Below, piece by piece: positions 30,503-38,524 of a DNA stretch of 42,230 bases. Below the pieces are notes generated by a model that was given only the letters and a program-made list of their open reading frames with translations, did no database searches and was not told the origin of the DNA. Numbering within the stretch: position 1 is the first letter of the stretch; each line of letters starts with the position of its first letter. Position numbers and translations under genes: made by a program. Origin of the DNA: Microbacteriaceae bacterium (lineage in GTDB: Bacteria; Actinomycetota; Actinomycetes; Actinomycetales; Microbacteriaceae); assembly GCA_022487185.1 (NCBI GenBank), contig JAKVJE010000006.1, forward strand, positions 1 to 42,230, given 5' to 3'.

Positions 30503-31413
30503 CGACTCCGAAACAGACCAATGCCCTTCCCCGGGTGCTCAGCATCGCCGGGACGGATCCCAGCGGCGGGGCGGGCATGCAGGCCGACCTGAAAAGCATC
30601 AGCGCTCAGGGCGGCTATGCGATGGGGGTGGTGACCGCCCTGGTGGCGCAGAACACCCGGGGAGTCCGGGACGTGTTCGTCCCGCCGGTCTCCTTCCTCC
30701 GGGAGCAGCTGGACTCGGTGCGGGACGACGTCCAGATCGATGCCATCAAGATCGGGATGCTCGCCGACGCCGAGATTGTGCACACCGTCGGCACGTGGCT
30801 GCGGGAACCCGCCCCGGGAGACCGGCCGCCCCTCGTCCTCGACCCGGTGATGGTGGCCACCAGCGGAGATCGGCTCCTGGAGCCGGACGCCGAACGGGCC
30901 CTCATCGATCTGCTCCCGGTTGCCGATCTGATCACTCCGAACATCCCCGAGCTGGCCGTCCTGGCGGGGGCGGAACCCGCCGCCGACACCGCCGGTGCCA
31001 TCGAGCAGGCGCATCGCGTGTCCACCGAGTCCGGGGTGATCGTGCTCGTCAAAGGCGGGCATCTGACCGGCCCGGTTCTCACCAACGCGCTCGTCGGCTC
31101 CGACTGGGAGTGGAGCGTGGATGTGGCGCGGATCGACACCCCGAACACCCATGGGACCGGCTGCTCTATTTCCTCCGCCCTTGCCACCCTCTATGCGCGA
31201 ACCGGCGACTGGAAGAAGAGTCTTCAGACGGCCTCGGAATGGCTGGAGGACTCCCTCCGGGCCGCCGACGACCTCCACGTGGGGCAGGGGCATGGCCCCA
31301 TCAACCACTTCCACAATCTGTGGGCCGCGGCCGGCCGATACCCGGAACGGCAGCCTCGCGTTCCCTCCGCACCGGGGACGGCCGACCGCGCACCCACCTC
31401 CTCACCCGCATGA
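30499..31413 (+). CDS. thiD: Hydroxymethylpyrimidine/phosphomethylpyrimidine kinase
   Basis: A 304-residue ribokinase-fold enzyme that makes hydroxymethylpyrimidine diphosphate by two phosphorylations. LSIAGTDPSGGAGMQADLKSI is the family's hydroxymethylpyrimidine-binding loop. LVLDPVMVATSGDRLL, LITPNIPELAVLAG and THGTGCSISSA with Cys222 follow, and HGPINHFHNLW closes the family core. The protein is about 35 residues longer than short ThiD proteins because of a Pro-rich tail, with no fused ThiE or TenA domain. Start and stop both overlap neighbours as ATGA. Together with ThiM and ThiE it completes the salvage route from precursors to thiamine phosphate. Confidence 0.95.
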   Translation: MTTPKQTNALPRVLSIAGTDPSGGAGMQADLKSISAQGGYAMGVVTALVAQNTRGVRDVFVPPVSFLREQLDSVRDDVQIDAIKIGMLADAEIVHTVGTWLREPAPGDRPPLVLDPVMVATSGDRLLEPDAERALIDLLPVADLITPNIPELAVLAGAEPAADTAGAIEQAHRVSTESGVIVLVKGGHLTGPVLTNALVGSDWEWSVDVARIDTPNTHGTGCSISSALATLYARTGDWKKSLQTASEWLEDSLRAADDLHVGQGHGPINHFHNLWAAAGRYPERQPRVPSAPGTADRAPTSSPA

Positions 31414-32189
31414 AACGGTTCCGGGGGTGGCGCCGCGGGCTGGCCTACTGGATCAGCCCAGTCGTCATCCTGCTGCTCTGGCAGCTCGGTTCCTCGGCGG
31501 GATATCTCGACCCGGCCGTGTTGCCCGGTCCCATCCCGGTCCTCGAAGCCGGTGTCGGGCTCGCCGACTCGGGGCAGCTGTGGCCCTCGGTGGTCGCCAG
31601 TGTGTGCCGCATCCTCGCGGGAACCGGCCTCGGGCTGCTCCTGGGGCTCACCCTCGGGCTGCTGTCCGGTTTCTGGCGCATCGCCGAGATGGCGGTTGAC
31701 CGGCCCCTCCAGATGCTGCGGGCGATCCCCTTCAACGCACTCACCCCGCTGCTCATCATCGCGTTCGGTATCGGCGAGACCATGAAGGTCCTGCTGATCG
31801 TCATCGGGGTCGTGATCCCGATCTACCTGAACACCTATGCCGGGGTTCGGGGGGTGGATGCGCGCTTCCTGGAAGTCGACCGTATCTACCGGGTGCCCCG
31901 GTGGACCATGGTGACCCGCACCCTCTTCCTCGGGGCGATGCCCTCCATCCTCACCGGCCTGCGTTTTTCGCTCGCCATCGCCTGGATCGCGCTGGTCACC
32001 AGTGAGACGGTGAACACCGAGAGCGGTATTGGTGCTCTCCTCGTCGTGGCCCAGCATTTCGCCCGCACCGACCAGATGCTGTTCTGCATCGTCTTGTATG
32101 CCCTCCTCGGGCTCCTCACCGACTGGATCGTGCGCATACTCGAGCGCCGTCTCCTCCGATGGCGGGCCCCTGCGGTGGCAACCGTTTGA
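31410..32189 (+). CDS. ABC transporter permease, NitT/TauT (SsuC-like), first module
   Basis: A 259-residue inner-membrane permease with about six helices and an EAA-type cytoplasmic loop (EVDRIYRVPRWTMVTRTLFLGAMP) that contacts the ATPase. AIPFNALTPLLIIAFGIGETMKV is typical of sulfonate/nitrate/thiamine-precursor permeases. The ATG overlaps the thiD stop as ATGA. The next gene, a lipoprotein receptor, follows after 38 bases. Its partners by position are the receptor at 32228 and the ATPase at 33204. The imported compound is not known. Membership in a TPP-riboswitch operon argues for a thiamine-related ligand. Confidence 0.9.
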   Translation: MKRFRGWRRGLAYWISPVVILLLWQLGSSAGYLDPAVLPGPIPVLEAGVGLADSGQLWPSVVASVCRILAGTGLGLLLGLTLGLLSGFWRIAEMAVDRPLQMLRAIPFNALTPLLIIAFGIGETMKVLLIVIGVVIPIYLNTYAGVRGVDARFLEVDRIYRVPRWTMVTRTLFLGAMPSILTGLRFSLAIAWIALVTSETVNTESGIGALLVVAQHFARTDQMLFCIVLYALLGLLTDWIVRILERRLLRWRAPAVATV

Positions 32190-32227
32190 CCGCATCCACC
32201 CTCTGAGCACTCATGAAGGAAGAAACA

Positions 32228-33217
32228 ATGAATATCGTGATTCGCCGTACCGTCGCGGCCGTTGCCGCGTTCGGACTCGCCGCCCTACTGGCAGGGTGTA
32301 CCTCCCCCGGAGCCTCCAGGGCCTCGAGCGCCTCGGCGCATGACGCCGGCACCCTGCGGGTCGCCTACCTGGATACCGCCAACTACATGACCACGATGCA
32401 TGACACCCAGAGCCTCCAGAATCGGGTCAAGAAGCTCGGCGGGACGGTCGAGTACAGCAAGATGACGATTCCTGCGGATGGCATCACCGCTGTCGAATCG
32501 GGGCACGCCGACGTGACCACCACCGGAACCGGCTATTTCGTGAACCTCATCGGCGAAGGCAAGCCCTGGGTGGCCTATGCCCTGGAGAAGTACACGGGGG
32601 ATTCGCAGGGCATTGTGGCAGCGCCCGGATCCGGCATCCGCACTCTCAAAGACCTCTACGGGAAGACCCTGGCCATCGACCGGAAGGGCGCGACCGGCGA
32701 CTACATCATCCACCAGGCCTTTGCCCATGCGGGTCTGGACCTCTCGAAGGTCAACGTCACATATCTGAGCCCGACCGACTTCGCCAGCGCGTTCCGGGGC
32801 GGAAAGATCGATGCCCTGGCGACCTTCGACCAGAACCTCGCCATGGCTCTCGCCACTCCCGGAGCGCGCGAGATCGTGAACGGAACCCAGATCGGCTCCG
32901 TCAACTGGACCATTCACGTCGCCAGCAAGCGGTTCGCCCAACAGCATCCGGAGCTGCTCAAGGCCGCCTACCAGGGGCTCCGCGCTGAGGCCGCCCGGGC
33001 CAAGAAGAACCCCAGTGTCATCACCGACGCGTACAAGAAGCTCGGCGCCCCGGCCGACATCATCGCGAAGATCAAAACCTTCAGCATCCCGACCATCGAG
33101 CCCATGGATGCCACCGCCGTGGCGAATCTGAAGAAACAGGCCCAGCAGTATCAGGACTTCGGCTTCATCAGCAGTGTGCCCGATTTCACCGGAACGGTGT
33201 TCGATGCCTCCAAGTGA
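32228..33217 (+). CDS. ABC substrate-binding lipoprotein, SsuA/TauA-like, first module
   Basis: A 329-residue receptor with signal peptide and lipobox LLAGC (Cys24), so it is tethered to the outer face of the membrane. TLRVAYLDTANY, GHADVTTTGTGYFVNLIGEG, LKDLYGKTLAIDRKGATGDYIIHQAFAHAGLD and FRGGKIDALATFDQNLAMAL follow the aliphatic-sulfonate/taurine receptor pattern. The ThiY signature (LDWxPNxNHxG) is not present. The ATG follows GAAGGAAGAAAC. It lies in a thiamine-controlled operon beside a genuine ThiY-like receptor, so its ligand may be the thiazole half, another thiamine breakdown product or a sulfonate. The sequence cannot decide between these. It overlaps the ATPase gene by 14 bases. 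Confidence 0.88.
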   Translation: MNIVIRRTVAAVAAFGLAALLAGCTSPGASRASSASAHDAGTLRVAYLDTANYMTTMHDTQSLQNRVKKLGGTVEYSKMTIPADGITAVESGHADVTTTGTGYFVNLIGEGKPWVAYALEKYTGDSQGIVAAPGSGIRTLKDLYGKTLAIDRKGATGDYIIHQAFAHAGLDLSKVNVTYLSPTDFASAFRGGKIDALATFDQNLAMALATPGAREIVNGTQIGSVNWTIHVASKRFAQQHPELLKAAYQGLRAEAARAKKNPSVITDAYKKLGAPADIIAKIKTFSIPTIEPMDATAVANLKKQAQQYQDFGFISSVPDFTGTVFDASK

Positions 33218-33989
33218 CGCCCCCTCGCCGATGGTCCTCGCCCGGGGGCTTCGGCGGTGCTACGGCTCGGCGACCGTCCTCAACGGGGTCGACCTCGCCG
33301 TCGCCCCCGGAGAGTTCGTTGCCGTTACGGGCCGGAGCGGGTCGGGGAAGTCGACACTCCTCCGGCTCATCATGGGGCTTGAGACCGCCGATGCTGGCAC
33401 CATTCGAGCCGATGGGCGCATTGCGGTGTCATTCCAGGAGCCCCGTCTCCAGCCCTGGCTCCGGGTCGGCAGCAACGTGGGGCTCGGACTGCCCCGGAGC
33501 ATCCGCCGTGACCGGGTGCGCGAGGCGCTCGCCGAGGTTCAGCTCGCAGACCGGGAGCGGGAGTGGCCGCTGCGTCTGTCCGGGGGACAGGCCCAGCGCG
33601 TGTCACTCGCCCGCGCGATCGCCCGGCGACCGGCCCTGCTCCTGCTCGACGAGCCCTTCGGGGCCCTCGATGCGCTCACTAGAGCCGATATGCAGGACCT
33701 GGTGCTCCGGCTGCGCTCCCGGCACGGCTGGGCCGTCGTGATGGTCACCCACGACGTGGCCGAGGCGGTCCGGATGGCCGATCGGGCCGTCGTCCTTCAA
33801 CGGGGCCGTGTGGGACTCGATCTCCCGATCGATCGCAGCCGCACCGACGGGCGAGGCCGGCCTGTTGACCATGAAGAGCTTGAGGAGCGGCTTCTGGACG
33901 CTCTTCGCTTTGACCACCCCTCGGCGGGGCCGGAGACTGAACCCGGCTCTCCCCGAACCGAGGGAACACAGAGGAGAACCCAACAATGA
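33204..33989 (+). CDS. ABC transporter ATPase, NitT/TauT type, first module
   Basis: A 261-residue ATP-binding subunit with Walker A GRSGSGKST (43-51), Q-loop SFQEP (76-80), signature LSGGQ (125-129), Walker B LLLLDEPFGALD (Asp149, Glu150) and switch His183 in VTHDVAE. The start is an ATG inside the receptor gene (14-base overlap). A start ten codons upstream is less likely. About 45 C-terminal residues beyond the usual domain are charged and Pro-rich. The stop overlaps the next receptor start as ATGA. By order it pairs with the permease at 31410, though a shared ATPase for both modules is possible. Confidence 0.9.
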   Translation: MPPSDAPSPMVLARGLRRCYGSATVLNGVDLAVAPGEFVAVTGRSGSGKSTLLRLIMGLETADAGTIRADGRIAVSFQEPRLQPWLRVGSNVGLGLPRSIRRDRVREALAEVQLADREREWPLRLSGGQAQRVSLARAIARRPALLLLDEPFGALDALTRADMQDLVLRLRSRHGWAVVMVTHDVAEAVRMADRAVVLQRGRVGLDLPIDRSRTDGRGRPVDHEELEERLLDALRFDHPSAGPETEPGSPRTEGTQRRTQQ

Positions 33990-35020
33990 AACCATTCGCC
34001 GCACTCCGGATGGGCGCCGTCGCCCTGACCGCCGTGGCCGTGGCTGCCGCCCTCGGCGGCTGCGCTGCATCGAACGACGCCGCGGACGCATCCGCCCCCG
34101 AGGTCACCTTCATGCTGGACTGGACGCCCAACACGAACCATACGGGCGTCTATGTCGCGCAGAAGCTCGGGTATTACAAGGCTGCCGGGATCCGGGTCAA
34201 GATTCTGCCGTACTCCCAGAACGGGGTGGAGGCCTCTCTGGGGAACGGGGTCGCCGACTTCGGGACCAGTACCGCCCTGCTCACCACCAAGGCCCGGGCG
34301 GCCGGTATCGGCGTGGTCTCGGTGCTGAACGTGCAGCAGCAGCCCACCCAGGGCTTTGGCGTGCTCAAGTCCAACACCGCGGTGAAGAGTCCGCGGGATC
34401 TCGACGGCAAGACGGTCGCCTCCTACGGCGCGAGCGAGGCCGACTTCATTCTGAAACACATGATTCAGGTGGATGGGGGAACCGGAACGTTCAATTCGGT
34501 GACGATGAACACGAGCACCTTCGAGGCGGTGTTCGCGGGCAAGGCCGCAACCGCAGAGGGATTCTCCACCTGGGAGGGCGTCGAGGCGCAGTTGCGCGGG
34601 AAGCCGCTGAAATTCTTCCGTCCCGACCAGTATGGCGTTCCCGCGAATCCGGCCGATTCGAGCATCGCCGCCTCATCCGCCTATGTGAAGAAACACCCCA
34701 AGCTGGCGCGGGCCTTCGTCCGAGCCACGCAGAAGGGGTATCAGTACGCGATCGATCATCCGCAGAAGGCGGCGGATATCCTGGTGGAGCAGAACCCGCA
34801 GGCGAAACTCAGCACGAAGCTCGTCCGCCGGAGTCAGAAACTGCTGAGCACCAAGTACTGGGTACGCGCTGGGGTGAAGACCGGTGCGGCCGACCCGCAG
34901 CGCTGGAAGGACTACGTGGACTATCTCGTGTCTCAGGGACTCCTGACCAATCGTTCCGGGAAGCCGATTTCCACCGCGCCGGCCGCCGCCGACCTATACA
35001 CCAACCAGTACCTGCGATGA
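33986..35020 (+). CDS. thiY: ThiY-like thiamine-pyrimidine-precursor-binding lipoprotein
   Basis: A 344-residue membrane-tethered receptor: signal peptide with lipobox ending AALGGC (Cys26), then TFMLDWTPNTNHTGVYVAQKL (41-61), the hallmark of ThiY/NMT1-like proteins that bind N-formyl-4-amino-5-aminomethyl-2-methylpyrimidine or related pyrimidines. GNGVADFGTSTALL, DLDGKTVASYGASEADF and the C-terminal LYTNQYLR fit the family. ATG and stop both overlap neighbours as ATGA. With the following permease and ATPase it forms a complete ThiXYZ importer. No tenA-like hydrolase for the aminopyrimidine is present in the window. Confidence 0.9.
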   Translation: MKPFAALRMGAVALTAVAVAAALGGCAASNDAADASAPEVTFMLDWTPNTNHTGVYVAQKLGYYKAAGIRVKILPYSQNGVEASLGNGVADFGTSTALLTTKARAAGIGVVSVLNVQQQPTQGFGVLKSNTAVKSPRDLDGKTVASYGASEADFILKHMIQVDGGTGTFNSVTMNTSTFEAVFAGKAATAEGFSTWEGVEAQLRGKPLKFFRPDQYGVPANPADSSIAASSAYVKKHPKLARAFVRATQKGYQYAIDHPQKAADILVEQNPQAKLSTKLVRRSQKLLSTKYWVRAGVKTGAADPQRWKDYVDYLVSQGLLTNRSGKPISTAPAAADLYTNQYLR

Positions 35021-35781
35021 GCGGGGCCCTTCGCCGCGGATGGCCTGCGGCGGTCGCCTTGGTGGGGCTCTGCGCGATCTGGGAACTGGTCGTCCGCCTC
35101 AGCGGCGTCGACCCCCACGTGCTCCCCGCTCCGAGTGAGATCGCGCTCTCCGCCTGGAGTGATCGGGCGTCTCTGCTCCAGTCGACCTGGACCACAGCCT
35201 GGGAGGGGATGGCCGGCTTTGTGCTCGGCATCGCCGTGGCACTGCCCTTCTCCGCCTCCGTGGCGGCCTCGCGGACTCTGGACCGGGCCGTGATGCCGTT
35301 GCTGATCATCTCGCAGGCGATTCCCCTGATCGCCATCGGCCCGCTGTTCCTGATCTGGTTCGGATTCGGGTCCCTCTCCAAGGTGCTCATTGTCGCCGTC
35401 CTCGCCGTGTTCCCCATCGTGGTTGCCGCAGCGCGAGGCCTGCGCGACGCCGACCCAGCGCAGCAGCGGATGGCGGCCTCTCTGGGGGCCTCGCGGTGGT
35501 GGATTCTGGTGCATGTCACCGGTGCCGGTGCCGCCCCCTCCCTGTTCTCCGGTATCCGGATCTCGGCCGCGTATGTCCTCGGGAGCGCCGCGACTGCCGA
35601 GTACCTCGGCTCACGGGGCGGGCTGGGGATCTACCTGATGGCCGCCCAGTCCGGCTTTCGCACCGACCTGGTCTTCGCGGCCGCCGCCGTGCTCACCGTC
35701 GGGACGTTACTGCTGCTCTGGCTGGTCGGCGTGGCCGAACGGCTCCTCATCCCATCTACCAGGAGAGGAATGACACAATGA
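35017..35781 (+). CDS. thiX: ABC transporter permease, ThiX-like, second module
   Basis: A 254-residue permease with about six membrane helices. QAIPLIAIGPLFLIWFGFGSLSKVLIVAVLAVFPIVV and the EAA-type loop QQRMAASLGASRWWILVHVTGAGAAPSL match NitT/TauT-family permeases associated with ThiY receptors. The real start is the ATG overlapping the thiY stop as ATGA. The much longer open frame upstream is antisense-like noise over the receptor gene. The stop overlaps the ATPase start as ATGA. Confidence 0.9.
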   Translation: MSGALRRGWPAAVALVGLCAIWELVVRLSGVDPHVLPAPSEIALSAWSDRASLLQSTWTTAWEGMAGFVLGIAVALPFSASVAASRTLDRAVMPLLIISQAIPLIAIGPLFLIWFGFGSLSKVLIVAVLAVFPIVVAAARGLRDADPAQQRMAASLGASRWWILVHVTGAGAAPSLFSGIRISAAYVLGSAATAEYLGSRGGLGIYLMAAQSGFRTDLVFAAAAVLTVGTLLLLWLVGVAERLLIPSTRRGMTQ

Positions 35782-36647
35782 GCCTCATCGAGGCGCAGGA
35801 GGTCGTGCGCACCTTCGGGAGCGGGGCGCGTCAGGTACAGGCCGTGGAGCGAATCTCGCTGTCGGTCGAGGCCGGGGAACACGTGAGCGTGGTCGGGCCA
35901 TCCGGCTGCGGGAAATCGACTTTGCTGGACATGCTGTGCGGGCTCGATTCTCCCACCTCCGGCAGGGTGCTCTGGGAGGGACGGGCCGGGAGTCCCCGCG
36001 GCCGTGTCGCGGCGCTGCCCCAGGGCGGTGCCCTGCTCGGCTGGCGCACCGTGATCGACAATGTGGCGGTAGCCGCCCGGATCGCTGGGATCTCGCGGAA
36101 GGAGTCCCGTGCTCGGGCGCTGTCGCTGCTGACCGAATTCGGGCTGGATCGGTTTGCGAATCACTATCCGGCGCAGCTCTCAGGGGGGATGCGGGCCCGT
36201 GTCGCGTTTCTCCGGACCGTGCTCGCCGGTCGGCCGGCCATCGCCCTCGATGAGCCCTTCGCCGCACTCGACGCCCTCACCCGCGAGGAAGTGCAGGAGT
36301 GGCTCCTGGAGGCGCTTCCGGACCAGACCGCGATGGTGCTGGTCACTCACGACATCGCCGAGTCGGTGCTGCTGGGGGATCGTGTCGTGGTGCTCTCCTC
36401 CGCCCCCGCCCGCATCGTCGGCGAGGTGACCGTCCCGGAAGGAGTGGCCCGCGCCGAGGATCGCAGTAGTCCCGAATTCGTGCGCACAGTGCAGCGGATC
36501 CGGGATCTCCTGCGCACCGGCCGTCGCGCCTCGGACGCCGTAGACTCGAACTTGTATGCCACCGGCCGGTCCCAATCGGTTCGGGGCTCCCAGCCTTTCG
36601 AGAGGATCAGATATGAGCGCATTCACCGTGGCAATTCTCGTGGGTAG
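35778..36647 (+). CDS. thiZ: ABC transporter ATPase, ThiZ-like, second module
   Basis: A 289-residue ATP-binding subunit: Walker A GPSGCGKST (40-48), Q-loop LPQGG (80-84), signature LSGGM (134-138), Walker B AIALDEPFAALD (Asp158, Glu159) and switch His191 in VTHDIAE. The signature glycines are kept, but the usual LSGGQ glutamine is Met, common in this family. The ATG overlaps the permease stop as ATGA. Its C-terminal tail runs about 35 bases into the next gene. It completes the ThiXYZ-type importer and is the last gene clearly in the thiamine operon. Confidence 0.9.
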   Translation: MSLIEAQEVVRTFGSGARQVQAVERISLSVEAGEHVSVVGPSGCGKSTLLDMLCGLDSPTSGRVLWEGRAGSPRGRVAALPQGGALLGWRTVIDNVAVAARIAGISRKESRARALSLLTEFGLDRFANHYPAQLSGGMRARVAFLRTVLAGRPAIALDEPFAALDALTREEVQEWLLEALPDQTAMVLVTHDIAESVLLGDRVVVLSSAPARIVGEVTVPEGVARAEDRSSPEFVRTVQRIRDLLRTGRRASDAVDSNLYATGRSQSVRGSQPFERIRYERIHRGNSRG

Positions 36648-37158
36648 CCTGCGGCAGGGCTCCACGAATCGCATGCTCGCCGAGGCCCTGATCGCGGCGG
36701 CCCCCGCCGACGTGCAGGCGACCATCGTCGAGGGGCTCGACCAGGTGCCCTTCTACCATGAGGAGATCGACGCCCCGAACCCGGTTCCCGCCCCCGCTCA
36801 GGCCCTCCGAGCGGCAATCGCCGACGCGGATGCCGTGGTCATCGCGACTCCGGAGCACAACGGCTCCATGTCTGCCGTGATCAAGAATGCCATCGACTGG
36901 GCCTCCCGGCCGTTCGGCCAGGGCGCGCTTGTGGGTAAGCCCCTCGCCGTGATCGGCACCGCCCACGGGCAGTACGGCGGGGTCTGGGCTCAGAACGATG
37001 CGCGCAAGGTGGCCGGGATCGCTGGCGCCACGGTGATCGAGGAGCCGGAACTGGCTGTCCCCGACTCCGAGGCCGCGTTCGCCGCGGTGCCCCCGCAGCA
37101 GAACACAGAACTCATGGGGAAGCTCGCCGCTCTGCTCGCGGCTCTCCGCGCCGCCTGA
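36613..37158 (+). CDS. NADPH-dependent FMN reductase/flavodoxin-like quinone reductase
   Basis: A 181-residue flavodoxin-fold protein with the FMN phosphate loop GSLRQGSTNRMLAEAL and the second signature ATPEHNGSMSAVIKNAIDW, followed by GTAHGQYGGV. Members reduce FMN, quinones, azo compounds or metals with NAD(P)H in the cytosol. I chose the ATG with AGAGG 7 bases upstream. It overlaps the ThiZ-like gene by 35 bases. A TAGACT box (36541-36546) inside that gene could be its own promoter, so it need not be thiamine-controlled. Confidence 0.88.
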   Translation: MSAFTVAILVGSLRQGSTNRMLAEALIAAAPADVQATIVEGLDQVPFYHEEIDAPNPVPAPAQALRAAIADADAVVIATPEHNGSMSAVIKNAIDWASRPFGQGALVGKPLAVIGTAHGQYGGVWAQNDARKVAGIAGATVIEEPELAVPDSEAAFAAVPPQQNTELMGKLAALLAALRAA

Positions 37159-37197
37159 CCACCTGCCGGTGTTCGGGAGAGGATCAGTCGGGTTTCG

Positions 37198-37203
37198 TAC
37201 ACT
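37198..37203 (+). promoter_or_regulatory. -10 box (TACACT) of a probable leaderless promoter for the GT87 gene
   Basis: TACACT ends 6 bases before the GTG start at 37210, with no Shine-Dalgarno sequence, the same spacing as at the CmtR-like gene. Confidence 0.5.
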
Positions 37204-37209
37204 GGTGCG

Positions 37210-38478
37210 GTGACTATCGTCGACGAGCCCCGGTCCCGATCTCGTGCAGCAGATGTCGCCCGGGGCATTTTTTCCTCGGGCCCCATCCTCCTGCTGGCCT
37301 TTCTCCTGGCGCACCTCGTGGTGGGGTTGCTGGGACTGGGAGCGACCGGGTGGCCGCTGTCCGATGTCTCTTCGGTGTATCGCGCCTGGAGCTGGAACGC
37401 GGTGCACCTGGGGCATTGGCCGGGAATCAACGTGGACGGGGTATATCCGGTCCTCGCGATCCTTCCGATGCTGGCACCGATGGCGGTGCCCTTCCTGAAC
37501 TACACGGTCGCCTGGCTGCTCTGGCTGACCCTGGCCGATGTGGTCGCCCTCCTCTGGATCACCCGCGGGGGGATGGATGCGCGCCGCGTCCGCCTCGGCT
37601 GGTTCTGGGTGCTCTTCCTCCTGCTGCTCGGCCCGGTGGCACTGGGGCGCATCGATGCGGTCTGTGTCCCCTTGGTGCTCGTGGCCGTCGATCTGCGGCG
37701 TACCAGGCCGATTCTCGCGGGCGTCCTGCTGGCCATCGGGGGCTGGATCAAGATCTGGCCGGTGGCCATCTTCGCGGCAATTTTCGTCACTGGGCGCCGG
37801 CGCTGGCGGCTCCTGGCCGGGGCGGCCGGGCTAAGCCTCGGGGTGATCGGGGTGGGACTCCTCCTGGGGAGTCCCAGCTACCTGTTCTCCTTCGTCACGG
37901 GGCAGACCGGTCGTCGTCTCCAGGTCGAGGCGGTCACGGCCACTCCCTGGCTCTGGGCCGCACGCGGTGACCCCTCCGTGTACATCCAGTACAATAATCG
38001 GATCTATACCAACGAGATTGTCGGGGGCGGCTCTTCGGGGGTCAGTGCCGCCCTCACTCCCATTCAGTTCCTGTGCTTCGTGGCCATCGCGATGCTGGCG
38101 TTCCTGGCGGTGCGACGGGGGGCGTCGCGGAACGCCACGCTGGCCCATGCCTCTCTGGGACTCGTGCTCGCACTGATCGTCTGGAACAAGGTCGGCTCCC
38201 CGCAGTTCGAGACCTGGCTGCTGGTGCCGGCTCTGATCGGCCTCGCGGTGCTGGGACGCGGGTTTCTCCCGCAGGGCATCGTGGTCCTTGTGATCGCCGG
38301 CCTCACCCAGGTGATCTACCCCTACCTGTACACGGCGCTGCTGGGGCTGGAACCTGCGATGCTGCTCGTCATCACGGTGCGCAACGTGCTCCTGTTCGGG
38401 CTGCTGTGCTGGGAGGCCGGCGAACTCCTCCGCCTGGGGCGTGCCGACGGCCGTGCCCGGGTCAGTCTCGCGGCATAA
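37210..38478 (+). CDS. GT87-family polyprenol-phosphate-mannose-dependent glycosyltransferase-like membrane protein
   Basis: A 422-residue polytopic protein with about ten membrane helices. The layout follows GT87/DUF2029 (PimE-like) transferases. An N-terminal helix leads to a luminal loop with an acidic residue (SDVSSVYRAWSWNAVHLGHWPGINVDGVYPV). Then come paired helices and the family-like segment AIGGWIKIWPVAIFAAIF. Members transfer mannose or related sugars from a lipid-phosphate donor outside the membrane, building mannosides of the actinobacterial envelope. GTG start, probably leaderless. The call is from topology and short motifs, not a catalytic signature. Confidence 0.75.
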   Translation: MTIVDEPRSRSRAADVARGIFSSGPILLLAFLLAHLVVGLLGLGATGWPLSDVSSVYRAWSWNAVHLGHWPGINVDGVYPVLAILPMLAPMAVPFLNYTVAWLLWLTLADVVALLWITRGGMDARRVRLGWFWVLFLLLLGPVALGRIDAVCVPLVLVAVDLRRTRPILAGVLLAIGGWIKIWPVAIFAAIFVTGRRRWRLLAGAAGLSLGVIGVGLLLGSPSYLFSFVTGQTGRRLQVEAVTATPWLWAARGDPSVYIQYNNRIYTNEIVGGGSSGVSAALTPIQFLCFVAIAMLAFLAVRRGASRNATLAHASLGLVLALIVWNKVGSPQFETWLLVPALIGLAVLGRGFLPQGIVVLVIAGLTQVIYPYLYTALLGLEPAMLLVITVRNVLLFGLLCWEAGELLRLGRADGRARVSLAA

Positions 38479-38524
38479 TGGAGTCCGTGCGCCGGCCATT
38501 CGCCGTCGGCGAGAGGAGAACGCC

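Noticed and set aside
33808-35016. The N-terminal half of the long frame that contains the second permease
   Set aside because: It overlaps the ATPase tail and the ThiY-like receptor in another phase and reads as Arg/Gly-rich noise. The permease is well explained from its ATGA start at 35017.
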